NCBI RefSeq assembly: GCF_000015165.1
Contig: NC_009485.1
Location: 4,359,501-4,423,500 of the forward strand
DNA from: Bradyrhizobium sp. BTAi1
GTDB taxonomy: Bacteria; Pseudomonadota; Alphaproteobacteria; Rhizobiales; Xanthobacteraceae
DNA: 64,000 nucleotides
Direction of reading: 5' to 3'
Shown: positions 43,638 through 53,232 of the stretch, piece by piece
Layout of the letters: every line of letters starts with the position of its first letter
How positions within the stretch are numbered: the first letter of the stretch is position 1
Position numbers and translations under genes: made by a program
Notes under the pieces: generated by a model
Told to the model about the DNA's origin: nothing
Seen by the model: the letters and a program-made list of their open reading frames with translations, nothing else
Database searches by the model: none

Positions 43638-44092
43638 GATCAGACCATTCGGCGCCTGATCCTGGTCGCACCGCCGGGCTATCGCCGCGTCTTGCGCGCG
43701 CGATCGGCCCCATCGAGCAAGCCGCGCATCGAACTGGCGACGCGTATAGGAAGCCCCGCCAAGCCGCCGAGACGGGGGAAGCTCATCAGCTCGCAACGCG
43801 GCGCTTGAATCGCAGAACCTGCTCCTAAACGTCGTCGCGCCAGCCCGGCCTGGACTCGGCGCTGCGACAGTCACTGATCACCGCCGCGGTAAGCGCGGCG
43901 ATGGCGCAGCGCTGGCGGGCCGGCCATCTCGACCTGCAGCAGGCGGTGCTGGCCCTGGCGAACGTCGACGGTATCCGCGTCGTCCGGCGCACTGCCGCAG
44001 CCCTCGAGTGAGGGTCCGAGAAGTTCCCCACTTGACGAACCAGCCACAAACTGGCCAAACATTGCGCCAAAATGTCGCGGCGGAGGTGATCC
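43638..44092. other. Intergenic region with a possible degraded coding fragment
   Basis: A short plus-strand frame ending at 44011 (about 43840-44011; LITAAVSAAMAQRWRAGHLD..., ending TAAALE) has protein-like composition but no full start context, and may be the remains of a gene. The rest, up to the next gene at 44093, holds a presumed promoter for it. No repeat or RNA seen. Confidence 0.4.
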
Positions 44093-44497
44093 ATGCGATA
44101 TGTCGACGGCGCGGTGATGTTCTTCAGCCTCTGGCTGCTGGCGTCCATGCTTCTCGACGCCCTGACGCCACCGGAGCTGACCTTCTACATGATCGGCCCG
44201 GCGATTGCCCCGGCCGTGATCGTCGCGGGCTTTCTCTATTGGCTGCGCATCCCTCCGCTCGATTACGCGGTGGTGTTCGGGACGTTATGGATGGTCTCCG
44301 AGATGGTTCTGGAGATGATCACTCCCAAGCCGCTATCGTCCTTGATGGCCGTCGCCGCCGTCGCGCCGCTGTTGCTCGCCGGAATCCTCGTCAACGTCAG
44401 GCAATGGCAGCAGTCCGGCCCGCGCGTCCAGCCCCCGTCCGCGATCAAGACGTTACAGAATTCGTCCACAGTCCTCCCCAACCGCCGGCCACTCTGA
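44093..44497 (+). CDS. Four-span small membrane protein
   Basis: The 134-residue protein has four hydrophobic helices (about 8-24, 31-50, 57-75 and 82-102) and a polar Pro/Gln-rich tail. GGAGGTGATCC lies just before the ATG, a strong ribosome binding site that supports translation. The two inner helices contain single acidic residues (DALTPPE, EMVLEMI). No family recognised. It stands alone between non-coding stretches. Confidence 0.65.
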   Translation: MRYVDGAVMFFSLWLLASMLLDALTPPELTFYMIGPAIAPAVIVAGFLYWLRIPPLDYAVVFGTLWMVSEMVLEMITPKPLSSLMAVAAVAPLLLAGILVNVRQWQQSGPRVQPPSAIKTLQNSSTVLPNRRPL

Positions 44498-44903
44498 ACC
44501 CGCCCCGCCGCCGGCGCTGGCTATGCGGACTCGGCTCGCATCCTCCATTTGGGAAGGGCCAATCACCAACATCATTGTCGTCCGAGCGCCTGAGCCGGCG
44601 ATCCGTTCGTGGTCGCGTTGGAATGCGATCGCGCAGGCCTGGTCTCCTGCCCCCTGCCGGCGGCGACTATCACCACGACTGCTCGGTCGTCGGCGGCTGC
44701 AGCCGGATCGTGCCGGTCGACAGCTACGTGCTGGGCGTCCTCCGACTGCACCCTGGATCATTGGCGTGCGACTGCAACAGCAGATCGTGCGCACCGGCAC
44801 CATCGCGCCGCGAGCAAGCCGATAGCCACGATCACACGATGTGACAGATTGCGGGTTTCCTTGCCGGGCGCAGCGACATAAGTTGCCGCCCGGGGGTTGC
44901 TTC
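44498..44903. other. Intergenic region before the antiporter gene, no gene seen
   Basis: This 406-base region contains overlapping Arg/Pro-rich frames in several phases, none with protein-like composition or a start context. The antiporter promoter presumably lies near its right end. Confidence 0.5.
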
Positions 44904-46631
44904 ATGCATGAACTGATCGGCGACATCACGCTCTGCATCCTGTTTGCGTGGGTGCTTGGACTGGCGGCGCATTACTGGCGCCAGCCCTCGATTCTCGCCT
45001 ATCTGGTCGCGGGCTTCGCCATCGGCCCCTTCGGCACCGGCTGGGTCAAGTCCCAGGAATCGATTTCGGTGATTTCGGAACTCGGCCTGATCTTCATGCT
45101 GTTCATGATCGGACTCGAGATCGACCTGAAGAAGATCATCCGTGCCGGCCCGGTGATTCTGATCGCTGGCGGCGTCCAGCTGCTTGGTGGGGCTGCGCTC
45201 GGTATCCTGTTTTTCGTCGCCATCGGCATGCGAATGGGGGCCGAGAGCTACGATGCGCTTTATCTCTGCGTCGCCTGCGCGCTGTCGTCCACCGTGATCA
45301 TCGTCAAGGTGCTTTATGAAAAGCGCGAGCTCGACACCCTGCCCGGCCGCATCACCCTCGGCGTGCTGGTGTTGCAGGATGTGTTCGCGATCCTTTTCCT
45401 CGCGGTGCAGCCGAGCCTCGACGACCTGCATTTTGGCGTCATCCTGCTGTCCTTCGCCCGCGCCGGTGCGCTGGTCGCGATCGCTCTGTTGCTCAGCCGC
45501 TATGTGCTGCCGCCGGTGTTCCACCGCATCGCGCGCACCCCCGAGCTGATCCTGCTGGGCGCACTGGCCTGGTGCTTCCTGATCGGTGAGATTGCGGAGC
45601 GGCTGCATCTTTCGCGCGAAATGGGATCTCTGATCGCCGGCGTGTCGCTCTCGACCTTCCCCTATGCGCTCGACGTCACCGCCAAGGTGACGACCTTGCG
45701 CGATTTCTTCATCACGCTGTTCTTCGTCGCACTCGGCATGACCATCCCGATCCCGACGATGTCGGTGGTGGGGCTGGCGCTGGTCATCGCCCTGTTCACG
45801 GTGGCGAGCCGGCTGCTCACCACCTTCACGCCTCTCTACATGATGCGGCAGGGCCTGCGTGCGAGCCTTCTGCCGGCGCTCAACCTCGCCCAGATCAGCG
45901 AGTTCTCGCTGGTCGTCATCCAGACCGGCGCCGCCGCCGGCCATCTCAAGACCGGCACGTCGAGCGCGGCATCCTTTGCCTTTGTGTTGCTTGCGGTGCT
46001 CTCCACCTTCGTGATCGTGCGCTCCGACCCGATCGTACGGCGCGGCATCCCGCTCCTGAAGCGGCTCGGCCTGCGGGATCTCGACGCGACCAAGGACGGC
46101 GAGGCCGGCCACGACGGAGGCCATGGTGCTACACGCCCGATCGTGCTGCTCGGCTTTTTTAGAACCGCCAGCGCTCTGCTGAGCGAGATCGAGCGCAACC
46201 AGCCGGAGCTCCTGGAACGCATCGGGGTCGTTGATTTCAATCCTGTGGTATTTCGGACATTGTCCGATCGTGGCATCCAGGTGACCTATGGCGATATCAG
46301 CAATGTCGATACGCTGGTCCATGCCGGGGTCGGCCAGGCCGAGTTGATCATCCTGAGCATCCCGGACTCGCTCCTCAAGGGCGCCAACAACGAGAAGCTG
46401 GTGCGGCACGTCCGCAGCATCAACGCGACCGCCAAGATCGTCGCGACCGCCGACCTGCTTGCCGACGTCAACGATCTCTACAATGCCGGCGCGGACTATG
46501 TGACCGTGCCGCGGCTCAGCGATGCCCAGGTGCTGCTCAATTTGATCCAGGACGCCAGCGCCGGCCTGTTGTCCGACCGCCGTCAGGAAGTCGAGGCGCT
46601 GCTGGCCGACCGCCGCGAGGTTCTCCCGTGA
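44904..46631 (+). CDS. CPA2 family monovalent cation:proton antiporter (KefB-like)
   Basis: The 575-residue protein has about twelve transmembrane helices (CPA2/Na+-H+ exchanger domain, residues 1-390) and a C-terminal RCK/TrkA-N domain from about 411 (IVLLGFFRTASALL, then VDFNPVVFRTL and TYGDISNVD, the Rossmann nucleotide-binding elements). Such proteins exchange K+ or Na+ for protons across the inner membrane, gated by nucleotide binding. The ATG at 44904 gives the family N-terminus; 21 codons of open frame before it are not conserved-looking. Confidence 0.93.
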   Translation: MHELIGDITLCILFAWVLGLAAHYWRQPSILAYLVAGFAIGPFGTGWVKSQESISVISELGLIFMLFMIGLEIDLKKIIRAGPVILIAGGVQLLGGAALGILFFVAIGMRMGAESYDALYLCVACALSSTVIIVKVLYEKRELDTLPGRITLGVLVLQDVFAILFLAVQPSLDDLHFGVILLSFARAGALVAIALLLSRYVLPPVFHRIARTPELILLGALAWCFLIGEIAERLHLSREMGSLIAGVSLSTFPYALDVTAKVTTLRDFFITLFFVALGMTIPIPTMSVVGLALVIALFTVASRLLTTFTPLYMMRQGLRASLLPALNLAQISEFSLVVIQTGAAAGHLKTGTSSAASFAFVLLAVLSTFVIVRSDPIVRRGIPLLKRLGLRDLDATKDGEAGHDGGHGATRPIVLLGFFRTASALLSEIERNQPELLERIGVVDFNPVVFRTLSDRGIQVTYGDISNVDTLVHAGVGQAELIILSIPDSLLKGANNEKLVRHVRSINATAKIVATADLLADVNDLYNAGADYVTVPRLSDAQVLLNLIQDASAGLLSDRRQEVEALLADRREVLP

Positions 46632-46684
46632 ACCTCCCCCCTTCCCAACTGGAACTACCGCCGAGATCCCGCTAAAGCAGTCTC

Positions 46685-47320
46685 ATGACAAGCAGCCACG
46701 TCCACGTCGTCGATCACCCGCTGGTCCAGCACAAGCTTTCCCTGATGCGCGAGCGCGACCGCTCGACCAAGGGCTTCCGTGAGCTGTTGAACGAGATCGG
46801 CATGCTCCTGGCCTATGAGGTCACACGGGACCTGCCGCTCGAACTGGTCGACATCGAAACACCGATCGCGCCGATGAAGGCGCCGAAGATCGCGGGCAAG
46901 AAGTTGACCCTCGCCCCCATCCTGCGCGCGGGGGTCGGCTTCCTGGACGGCATGCTGGCGCTGATGCCATCGGCGCGCATCGCTCATATCGGGCTCTATC
47001 GCGACCCCACGACGCTCCAGGCGGTCGAATACTATTTCAAGGCGCCGCAGGACCTGACCGACCGCACCGTGATCCTGATGGACCCGATGCTGGCGACCGG
47101 CAACTCGGCCTGCGCCGCGGCCGAACTGCTCAAGGCGCGCGGTGCCCGGGACATCCGTTTCGTCTGCCTGCTGGCCGCGCCGGAAGGCATCGCGCAGTTC
47201 GGAAAGGAACATCCGGACATTCCGATCTGGACCGCGGCGATCGACGAGAAGCTGAACGACCACGCCTATATTGTGCCGGGTCTCGGCGATGCCGGCGACC
47301 GCATGTTCGGCACGAAATGA
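46685..47320 (+). CDS. upp: Uracil phosphoribosyltransferase
   Basis: Upp salvages uracil to UMP using PRPP. The 211-residue protein has the PRPP-binding loop VILMDPMLATGNSA (about 130-143) and the conserved GVGFLDGM and the C-terminal YIVPGLGDAGDRMFGT uracil-binding motif. The length is normal. It follows the antiporter by 53 bases on the same strand, so co-transcription is possible though no functional link is evident. Confidence 0.97.
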   Translation: MTSSHVHVVDHPLVQHKLSLMRERDRSTKGFRELLNEIGMLLAYEVTRDLPLELVDIETPIAPMKAPKIAGKKLTLAPILRAGVGFLDGMLALMPSARIAHIGLYRDPTTLQAVEYYFKAPQDLTDRTVILMDPMLATGNSACAAAELLKARGARDIRFVCLLAAPEGIAQFGKEHPDIPIWTAAIDEKLNDHAYIVPGLGDAGDRMFGTK

Positions 47321-47335
47321 GCGTGCGCGAACGGT

Positions 47336-48259
47336 TCAGCGGGACGGTCGCGGGAACGGACGAATGACGTTGAAGATGCGGCCGTCGATCACCAGCAGCG
47401 CACTCCCGATCACCAGCGCACCGGCGGCCTCCAGCAACGAGATGCTTTCACCGAGCACCAGCGACCCGAGCAGGATCGTCGTCAACGGGATCAACAGTGT
47501 CACCAACGTCACATTGGTTGCGCCGGAGCGACGCAGGATTTGAAAGAACACGATGTAGGCGAACGCCGTCGACAGCGCCGCAAGCCCGATGACCGCGAGC
47601 CAGGTGTGCAGTCCGGGAAGTGGAAGACGCCATGGCTGGTCAACGACAGCGGCGACGGCGAGCATCATCACGCTGGACGCCGAGAGCTGGAAGGTGGCGG
47701 TCGCGAGCGGCGGCGAATGGGCAAGATGGCGGCGCACCAGCAGCGCGGCGATGCCGTAGCTGAGCGACGCGCCGAGACCGAACAGAATGCCGTAGCCGCC
47801 CGCCGAGCCATCGAGCCCCGGCCCGCCCCGCAGGATCACGACGCCGACGAGGCCAAGGATCAGTCCCGCAGCCCGCCGGGCCGACAGCCTTTCCTCAGCC
47901 GCGGCGGCCATCACCACGATCGTGAACAGCGGCGTCGTCGCATTGAGGACGGCAGCAAGGCCCGAGGTGATGAACGTCTGGCCTATCACGATCAGGCAGA
48001 ACGGCACGACGTTGTTGAATAGCGCCACCGCAAAGAACGCTCGCCAGCCGGCAATGCCCTTGGGAAAGCCGAGCCCGCGCAGTCGGGCCACCGGCAACAG
48101 GATCGCGGCCGCCAGCACGATGCGCAACAACACCAGGGTCAGCGGCGGCAATTCCTTCAAGGCAAGCCCGTTGAAGATGAAAGATCCGCTCCACAGCACC
48201 GACAGCAGGCCGAGCAGCCACCAATCCCGTGTGTCCACGCTGTCGTTCGGGGATGTCAT
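47336..48259 (-). CDS. EamA/DMT family transporter
   Basis: The 307-residue protein has ten transmembrane helices in two EamA repeats (the second begins GYGILFGLGASLSYGIAALLVRR). Members export amino acids, sugars or other small metabolites; the substrate is unknown. The ATG at 48259 is chosen over an in-frame TTG at 48277. It is convergent with upp, 15 bases between the stops, and separated from the upstream dehydrogenase by 86 bases. Confidence 0.88.
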   Translation of the reverse strand: MTSPNDSVDTRDWWLLGLLSVLWSGSFIFNGLALKELPPLTLVLLRIVLAAAILLPVARLRGLGFPKGIAGWRAFFAVALFNNVVPFCLIVIGQTFITSGLAAVLNATTPLFTIVVMAAAAEERLSARRAAGLILGLVGVVILRGGPGLDGSAGGYGILFGLGASLSYGIAALLVRRHLAHSPPLATATFQLSASSVMMLAVAAVVDQPWRLPLPGLHTWLAVIGLAALSTAFAYIVFFQILRRSGATNVTLVTLLIPLTTILLGSLVLGESISLLEAAGALVIGSALLVIDGRIFNVIRPFPRPSR

Positions 48260-48345
48260 CACCGCAACCGTGTTCAATGTGCGCGTGAACGTTGCAGATG
48301 AAGCGGAGCAAGGTCCACCCGCTTTCCGTTCGCGCTGACGCCCGA

Positions 48346-49227
48346 CTAGGACGGATCCTTCGGCCGCGATACCAGCTCGATCATGCGGCCTTCGTCCTCA
48401 TCCGGCATCGCCGCCTTCGCCCGCGCATATGAATCCACGGCCGCCTGGGCCATCACGGGACGCTCACCAAGTAGTTGCTCTGCGAGTTGCAGCGCATAGG
48501 CTGCATCCTTGTGGCGGAGCGCGGCGGTAAAGCTCGCGTCGGCGAAGTTGCGCGCGACCATGCGCGGCGCGTGACGCAGAACTTGCGGGCTCGCCGCGAC
48601 GCCGCCCTGGATCGCCTCCAACACGAGGTTCATGTCGAGCCCGGCCTGCTCGGCGATCGCAAGGCCTTCGGCGAGACCTGCGATCTGCATCGCGCCCAAC
48701 AGATTGTTGATCAGCTTGTAGACCGTTCCGGTGCCGACGGCGCCGAAATGGCGGATGGTCGAGCCGATCGGCGCAAGAAACGGTCGCGCACGCGCGAGGT
48801 CGGCGGCGTCGGCGCCGACCAGCAAGGTGAGCTTGCCGGCTGCCGCGGCGTCAGGCAGGCCTGTCACCGGGCAATCGATATAGGTCACGCCACGCGCATT
48901 CAGCTCGCGCGACAGGCGCAGCGCATGATCGCGCGAGACCGTCGAGCATTCGATCGCGATGGTTCCGACCCGCATGGTGGCGGCAGCGCCGTCGGGCCCG
49001 AGCCACACCGCGCGCGAGGCATCGTCATCGGCGAGCATGGTGACGACCGCATCGGCATCGATCGCAGCGTCAGCCGGCGAGGTCGACCAGCGCGCACCGC
49101 GCGCGAGCAGGTCCTCGGCCTTGGCCTCGCTGCGATTCCAGACCGCCACGGAATAGCCGGCGTCGAGATAACGCCCGGCCATGCCATGGCCCATGCGGCC
49201 GAGGCCGATGAAGGCGACGCGCGTCAC
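48346..49227 (-). CDS. 3-hydroxyisobutyrate dehydrogenase-family oxidoreductase
   Basis: The 293-residue protein starts GTG and has the NAD(P) loop FIGLGRMGHGMAGR (about 6-19), the substrate-binding signature DCPVTGLPDAA..GKLTLLVG and the catalytic-lysine region KLINNLLGAM. These are the marks of the beta-hydroxyacid dehydrogenase family, which includes 3-hydroxyisobutyrate dehydrogenase and tartronate semialdehyde reductase. It begins 3 bases after the prfB stop codon and is probably translated from the same message. Substrate not assigned. Confidence 0.9.
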   Translation of the reverse strand: MTRVAFIGLGRMGHGMAGRYLDAGYSVAVWNRSEAKAEDLLARGARWSTSPADAAIDADAVVTMLADDDASRAVWLGPDGAAATMRVGTIAIECSTVSRDHALRLSRELNARGVTYIDCPVTGLPDAAAAGKLTLLVGADAADLARARPFLAPIGSTIRHFGAVGTGTVYKLINNLLGAMQIAGLAEGLAIAEQAGLDMNLVLEAIQGGVAASPQVLRHAPRMVARNFADASFTAALRHKDAAYALQLAEQLLGERPVMAQAAVDSYARAKAAMPDEDEGRMIELVSRPKDPS

Positions 49228-49230
49228 CGG

Positions 49231-50365
49231 TCAGTCCACGTCCTCGATCGCAGCCCCTGGCGTGGTGCCGAAGGCGCGCTGCGCCAAGGTCGCCGCCATG
49301 AACTCGTCGAGATCGCCGTCGAGCACGCCGGCGGTGTCGGAGGTCTGCACGCCCGTGCGCAGATCCTTCACCATCTGATACGGCTGCAGCACATAGGATC
49401 GGATCTGGTGGCCCCAACCGATCTCGGTCTTGGCAGCCTGGTCGGCGGCGGCCTTCTCCTCGCGCTTCTTCAGCTCGATCTCGTAGAGCCGCGCGCGCAG
49501 CATGTCCCAGGCCTGGGCGCGGTTCTTGTGCTGCGAGCGGCCGGCCTGGCAGACCACCGCCACGCCGGTCGGAATGTGCGTGAGGCGCACCGCCGATTCG
49601 GTCTTGTTGACGTGCTGACCGCCGGCCCCGCCCGAGCGCATCGTGTCAGTGCGGACGTCGGATTCCTTGATATCGATCTTGATGCTGTCGTCGACCACCG
49701 GAAAGATCGCGACCGACGAGAACGAGGTGTGCCGACGCGCATTCGAATCGAACGGCGAGATGCGGACAAGGCGGTGCACGCCCGCCTCGGTCTTCAGCCA
49801 GCCATAGGCGTTGTGGCCGGAGATCTGGATGGTCGCCGACTTGATGCCCGCTTCTTCGCCCTGGGTCTCTTCGAGATATTCGATCTTGAAGCCGTGCTTC
49901 TCGGCCCAGCGCGTGTACATGCGCAAGAGCATCTGCGCCCAGTCCTGGCTCTCAGTGCCGCCGGCGCCGGCATGCACCTCGAGATAGGTGTCGAACTTGT
50001 CGGCCTCGCCGGACAGCAGCGCCTCGAGCTCGCGGCGAGCGACATCCTTCTTCAAGGCCTTGAGCGCGTTCTCGGCCTCGGTGACAACGCCGGCATCGTT
50101 CTCGGCCTCGCCGAGCTCGATCATCTCGATATTGTCGCTGAGGTCACGCTCGACCTTGCCGATGCCCGTCAGCGAATCCTCCAGCGAGGTCCGCTCCTGC
50201 ATCAGCCTCTGAGCTTTCTGGGGATCGTTCCAGAGATTTGGATCTTCGGCGAGCTTGTTCAGCTCGGCCAGCCTTGCCGTCGATGCATCGACGTCAAAGA
50301 TGCCTCCTCAGCAGCCCGACCGACTGCTTGATCTCTTCTACGATTTTTTCGATTTCGGCGCGCAT
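49231..50365 (-). CDS. prfB: Peptide chain release factor 2 (with +1 programmed frameshift)
   Basis: RF2 ends translation at UGA and UAA. The gene starts at ATG 50365 with MRAEIEKIVEEIKQ and runs 23 codons to CTT TGA C, where a +1 shift continues as DVDASTARLAELNK and then the long frame. The product has 377 residues, the normal length. The peptide-release motif GGAGGQ and the stop-codon recognition tripeptide SPF (in RISPFDSNA) are present. A simple ORF call begins at an internal ATG (50202) and misses about 54 residues. It lies between PBP1A and the dehydrogenase in a leftward run. Confidence 0.97.
50293..50308 (-). promoter_or_regulatory. prfB programmed +1 frameshift signal
   Basis: Reading on the minus strand, AGGAGG (50308-50303), then CAT, then CTT TGA C (50299-50293). 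The internal Shine-Dalgarno-like element three bases upstream of the slip codon CTT, and the UGA followed by C, match the classical RF2 autoregulatory frameshift site. Confidence 0.97.
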
Positions 50366-50494
50366 ATCGCTCTCTTCCGGCCGCGGCCGAGGGGGCCGCA
50401 GCATGATGTCCGTCAGGGATGTAGCGGCGCGCGGCGCAAAGCGCAATCGCCTGCACCGGGAGGTGGCGAGTTTCGCCAGCTCAATTTCACCAGC

Positions 50495-53002
50495 TCAATA
50501 GAGACTGCCAGTCCCCGGACGAATGATGAAGCTGCCGGCATCAGGCTGTCCGCCGCTCTGCGACGGCATCATCCGGCCATCGGCATCGGCCACGCCGATG
50601 ACCGAGTAGTTGTCCGGCGGCGCAGTGCCCGGCTTGAAGGCTTCCATGATGGTGCGGCCGGTATCGCCAGGACCTGCGCGCAGCCCGGTCTTGGCATCGA
50701 CGCGCACGAGCTTGATTCCCGCGGGGATCTTGAACGGGGTCGCGGGCTTGTCGGCCAGCGCGAGCTTCATGAAGTCCTTGGCGATCGGCGCGGCCAGATG
50801 GCCGCCGGTCGCGGCATTGCCCTTACCCAGCGGCCGCGGCTTGTCGTAGCCCATATAGATCGCGACCGCGAGATCCGGCGAGAAGCCGACGAACCAGGCG
50901 TCCTTGGCCTCATTGGTGGTGCCGGTCTTGCCGGCGATCGGCTTGCCGACCTCCTTGAGCACGGTCGCCGTACCGGCCTGCACGACGCCCTCGAGCATCG
51001 AGGTGATCTGATAGGCGGTCATCGTATCGAGCACCTGCTCGCGGCGATCGACCAGCTGCGGTTCGGTCTGGTTCTTCCAGCCCTCAGGCGCGTCGCAGCC
51101 GCGGCACTCGCGGGCATCATGCTTGAAGATGGTGTGGCCGTAGCGGTCCTGGATCCGGTCGATCAAGGTCGGCTTCACCCGGCGGCCGCCATTGGCGATC
51201 ATCGAATAGGCCGTGACCATGCGCATGGCCGTGGTCTCGCCGGCGCCGAGTGCGTAAGAGAGGTAATTCGGCAGCTCGTCATAGACACCGAACCGGCGTG
51301 CATATTCGGAGATCAAGGGCATGCCGACGTCCTGCGCCAACCGCACGGTCACCGTATTCAGCGACAGCCGCAGCGCGTTGCGCAGCGTCGTGGGACCGAG
51401 ATATTTGCCGTTGGAGAAGTTGTCGGGGCGCCAGACCTGACCGCCCTGCCCCTGATCGATTTCGATCGGCGCATCGACGACCTGGGTCGACGGCGTATAG
51501 CCATTATCGAGCGCCGACGAATAGACGATCGGCTTGAATGACGAGCCGGGTTGCCGGTACGCCTGCGTCGCCCGGTTGAACTGGCTCTGGTCGAAGGAGA
51601 AGCCGCCGACCATCGCGAGCACGCGCCCGGTGTTCGGGTCCATCGCGACCATCGCGCCCGAGACTTCAGGCAGTTGCTCGAGACGATACTGGCCTTCGAC
51701 CGGATTGCCTTCCTTGAACAGCGGATCGGCATAGATCACGTCGCCCGGCTGCAGCACCTGCGCGACCGAGGTCGGCGTCTTGCCGCGGCCATTGCCCGTC
51801 GCTGCGCGCGCCCATCTGACGCCGTCGAGCGTGATCAGGCCGGTCTGACGCTCCTTGCTCACGGCACCGCCGAGCTCACGCGGCGGCTGGAAGCCGATGC
51901 GGGCGGATTGATCGCTGGTCTCCAGCACCACCGCCATCCGCCACGGCGAGATGTCGGAGAGCGATTTGATCTCGGCGAGCTTCAGGCCCCAATCGCCGGA
52001 AATGTCGAGCTTTGAGACCGGTCCGCGATAGCCCTGCTCCTGATCATACCGCACCAGACCGGCGACCATCGCCTTGCGCGCCATGACCTGGATCTTGGGA
52101 TCGAGCGTCGTGCGGACGGACAGCCCGCCCTCATAGAGCTTCTTCTCGCCATAACGTTCGAAAATGTCGCGGCGGACTTCCTCGGCGAAATACTCGCCTG
52201 CGAAAATGTGCGCGCCCGTGTTGCGGCTTGCGATCGTCAGCGGGTCCTTGCGCGCCTTCTCGGCGTCGGCCTGCTTGATCCAGCCGTTCTCCAGCAGACG
52301 GTCGACGACGTAGTTGCGGCGCTCGATGGCGCGATCGCGGTTGCGGATCGGATGCAGGCTGCCCGGCATCTTCGGCAATGCCGCCAGATAGGCGGCCTCG
52401 GCCACCGTGAGCTCGTTGACCGACTTGTCGAAATACACCAGCGACGCCGCGGCGATGCCATAGGCGCCGGAGCCGAGATAGATCTCGTTCAGATAGAGTT
52501 CGAGAATCTTGTCCTTCGAATAGGTGCGCTCGATGCGCATCGCCAGCAGCGCTTCCTTGATCTTGCGCGCGAACGAGACCTCGTTGGTCAGCAGGAAGTT
52601 CTTGGCGACCTGCTGGGTGATCGTCGAGGCGCCCTGCGGTCGGCGATTCGAGCCGAAGTTCTGAGCGTAGACCACCGCGGCGCGGGCCATGCCGGTGAAA
52701 TCGATGCCGCCATGCTCATAGAAGTTCTTGTCCTCGGCGGCGAGGAACGCGTTGATCACGAGCTTGGGCACCGCCTGGATCGGCAGATAGAGCCGGCGCT
52801 CCCGGGCGTACTCGCCGACCAGCGAGCCATCGACGGCATGGACGCGGGTCATTACCGGGGGCTCGTAATCCTGCAGCTGCGAATAGTCGGGCAGGTCCTT
52901 GGAAAAATGCCAGATCAGGCCGGCCGCCGCCGCCACACCGACGAGGAAGACGACGGTGCCGGCTGCGAACAGGAAGCCCAAAAACCGCACTACAAAGCGC
53001 AT
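50495..53002 (-). CDS. Penicillin-binding protein 1A (bifunctional)
   Basis: The protein polymerises and cross-links peptidoglycan. From the ATG at 53002 it has 835 residues: a membrane anchor (about 5-28), a GT51 glycosyltransferase domain with AAEDKNFYEHGG, and LELYLNEIYLGSGAYG, and a transpeptidase domain with SSFK (about 488), the serine nucleophile, and KTGT (about 689). Starts at 53032 or 53053 are also possible. It lies downstream of the amidase gene on the same strand (230 bases between), which is the usual amiC-ponA order in alphaproteobacteria. Confidence 0.95.
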   Translation of the reverse strand: MRFVVRFLGFLFAAGTVVFLVGVAAAAGLIWHFSKDLPDYSQLQDYEPPVMTRVHAVDGSLVGEYARERRLYLPIQAVPKLVINAFLAAEDKNFYEHGGIDFTGMARAAVVYAQNFGSNRRPQGASTITQQVAKNFLLTNEVSFARKIKEALLAMRIERTYSKDKILELYLNEIYLGSGAYGIAAASLVYFDKSVNELTVAEAAYLAALPKMPGSLHPIRNRDRAIERRNYVVDRLLENGWIKQADAEKARKDPLTIASRNTGAHIFAGEYFAEEVRRDIFERYGEKKLYEGGLSVRTTLDPKIQVMARKAMVAGLVRYDQEQGYRGPVSKLDISGDWGLKLAEIKSLSDISPWRMAVVLETSDQSARIGFQPPRELGGAVSKERQTGLITLDGVRWARAATGNGRGKTPTSVAQVLQPGDVIYADPLFKEGNPVEGQYRLEQLPEVSGAMVAMDPNTGRVLAMVGGFSFDQSQFNRATQAYRQPGSSFKPIVYSSALDNGYTPSTQVVDAPIEIDQGQGGQVWRPDNFSNGKYLGPTTLRNALRLSLNTVTVRLAQDVGMPLISEYARRFGVYDELPNYLSYALGAGETTAMRMVTAYSMIANGGRRVKPTLIDRIQDRYGHTIFKHDARECRGCDAPEGWKNQTEPQLVDRREQVLDTMTAYQITSMLEGVVQAGTATVLKEVGKPIAGKTGTTNEAKDAWFVGFSPDLAVAIYMGYDKPRPLGKGNAATGGHLAAPIAKDFMKLALADKPATPFKIPAGIKLVRVDAKTGLRAGPGDTGRTIMEAFKPGTAPPDNYSVIGVADADGRMMPSQSGGQPDAGSFIIRPGTGSLY

Positions 53003-53232
53003 CGGCGAATATCCGTTCCCACTTCTGTTCATCTCTCGGCTTGGACGCGGCACATCCCGAAGACGCTGCCGCCAAAATCATGCGGTCGGCCGTGATGCCA
53101 CATGACCCATGCCGGAGAACCGCACGGTCCAACCTGTCGACGGCCGAGCTTACCACAAGTCCGCCGAGAAGGAATCATCTCCCGATTCCAGGTGCCTCGC
53201 AGCAGGTTTATACGGATGTTGCTGTGGCCAAA

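Noticed and set aside
43215..43874. 219-residue minus-strand frame after the second LysE gene
   Set aside because: Arg/Gly/Ala-rich composition and lack of a start context; overlaps a protein-like plus-strand frame.
44008..44844. 278-residue plus-strand frame
   Set aside because: Composition is Arg/Pro/Ser noise and it covers the better supported four-span gene at 44093-44497 in another phase.
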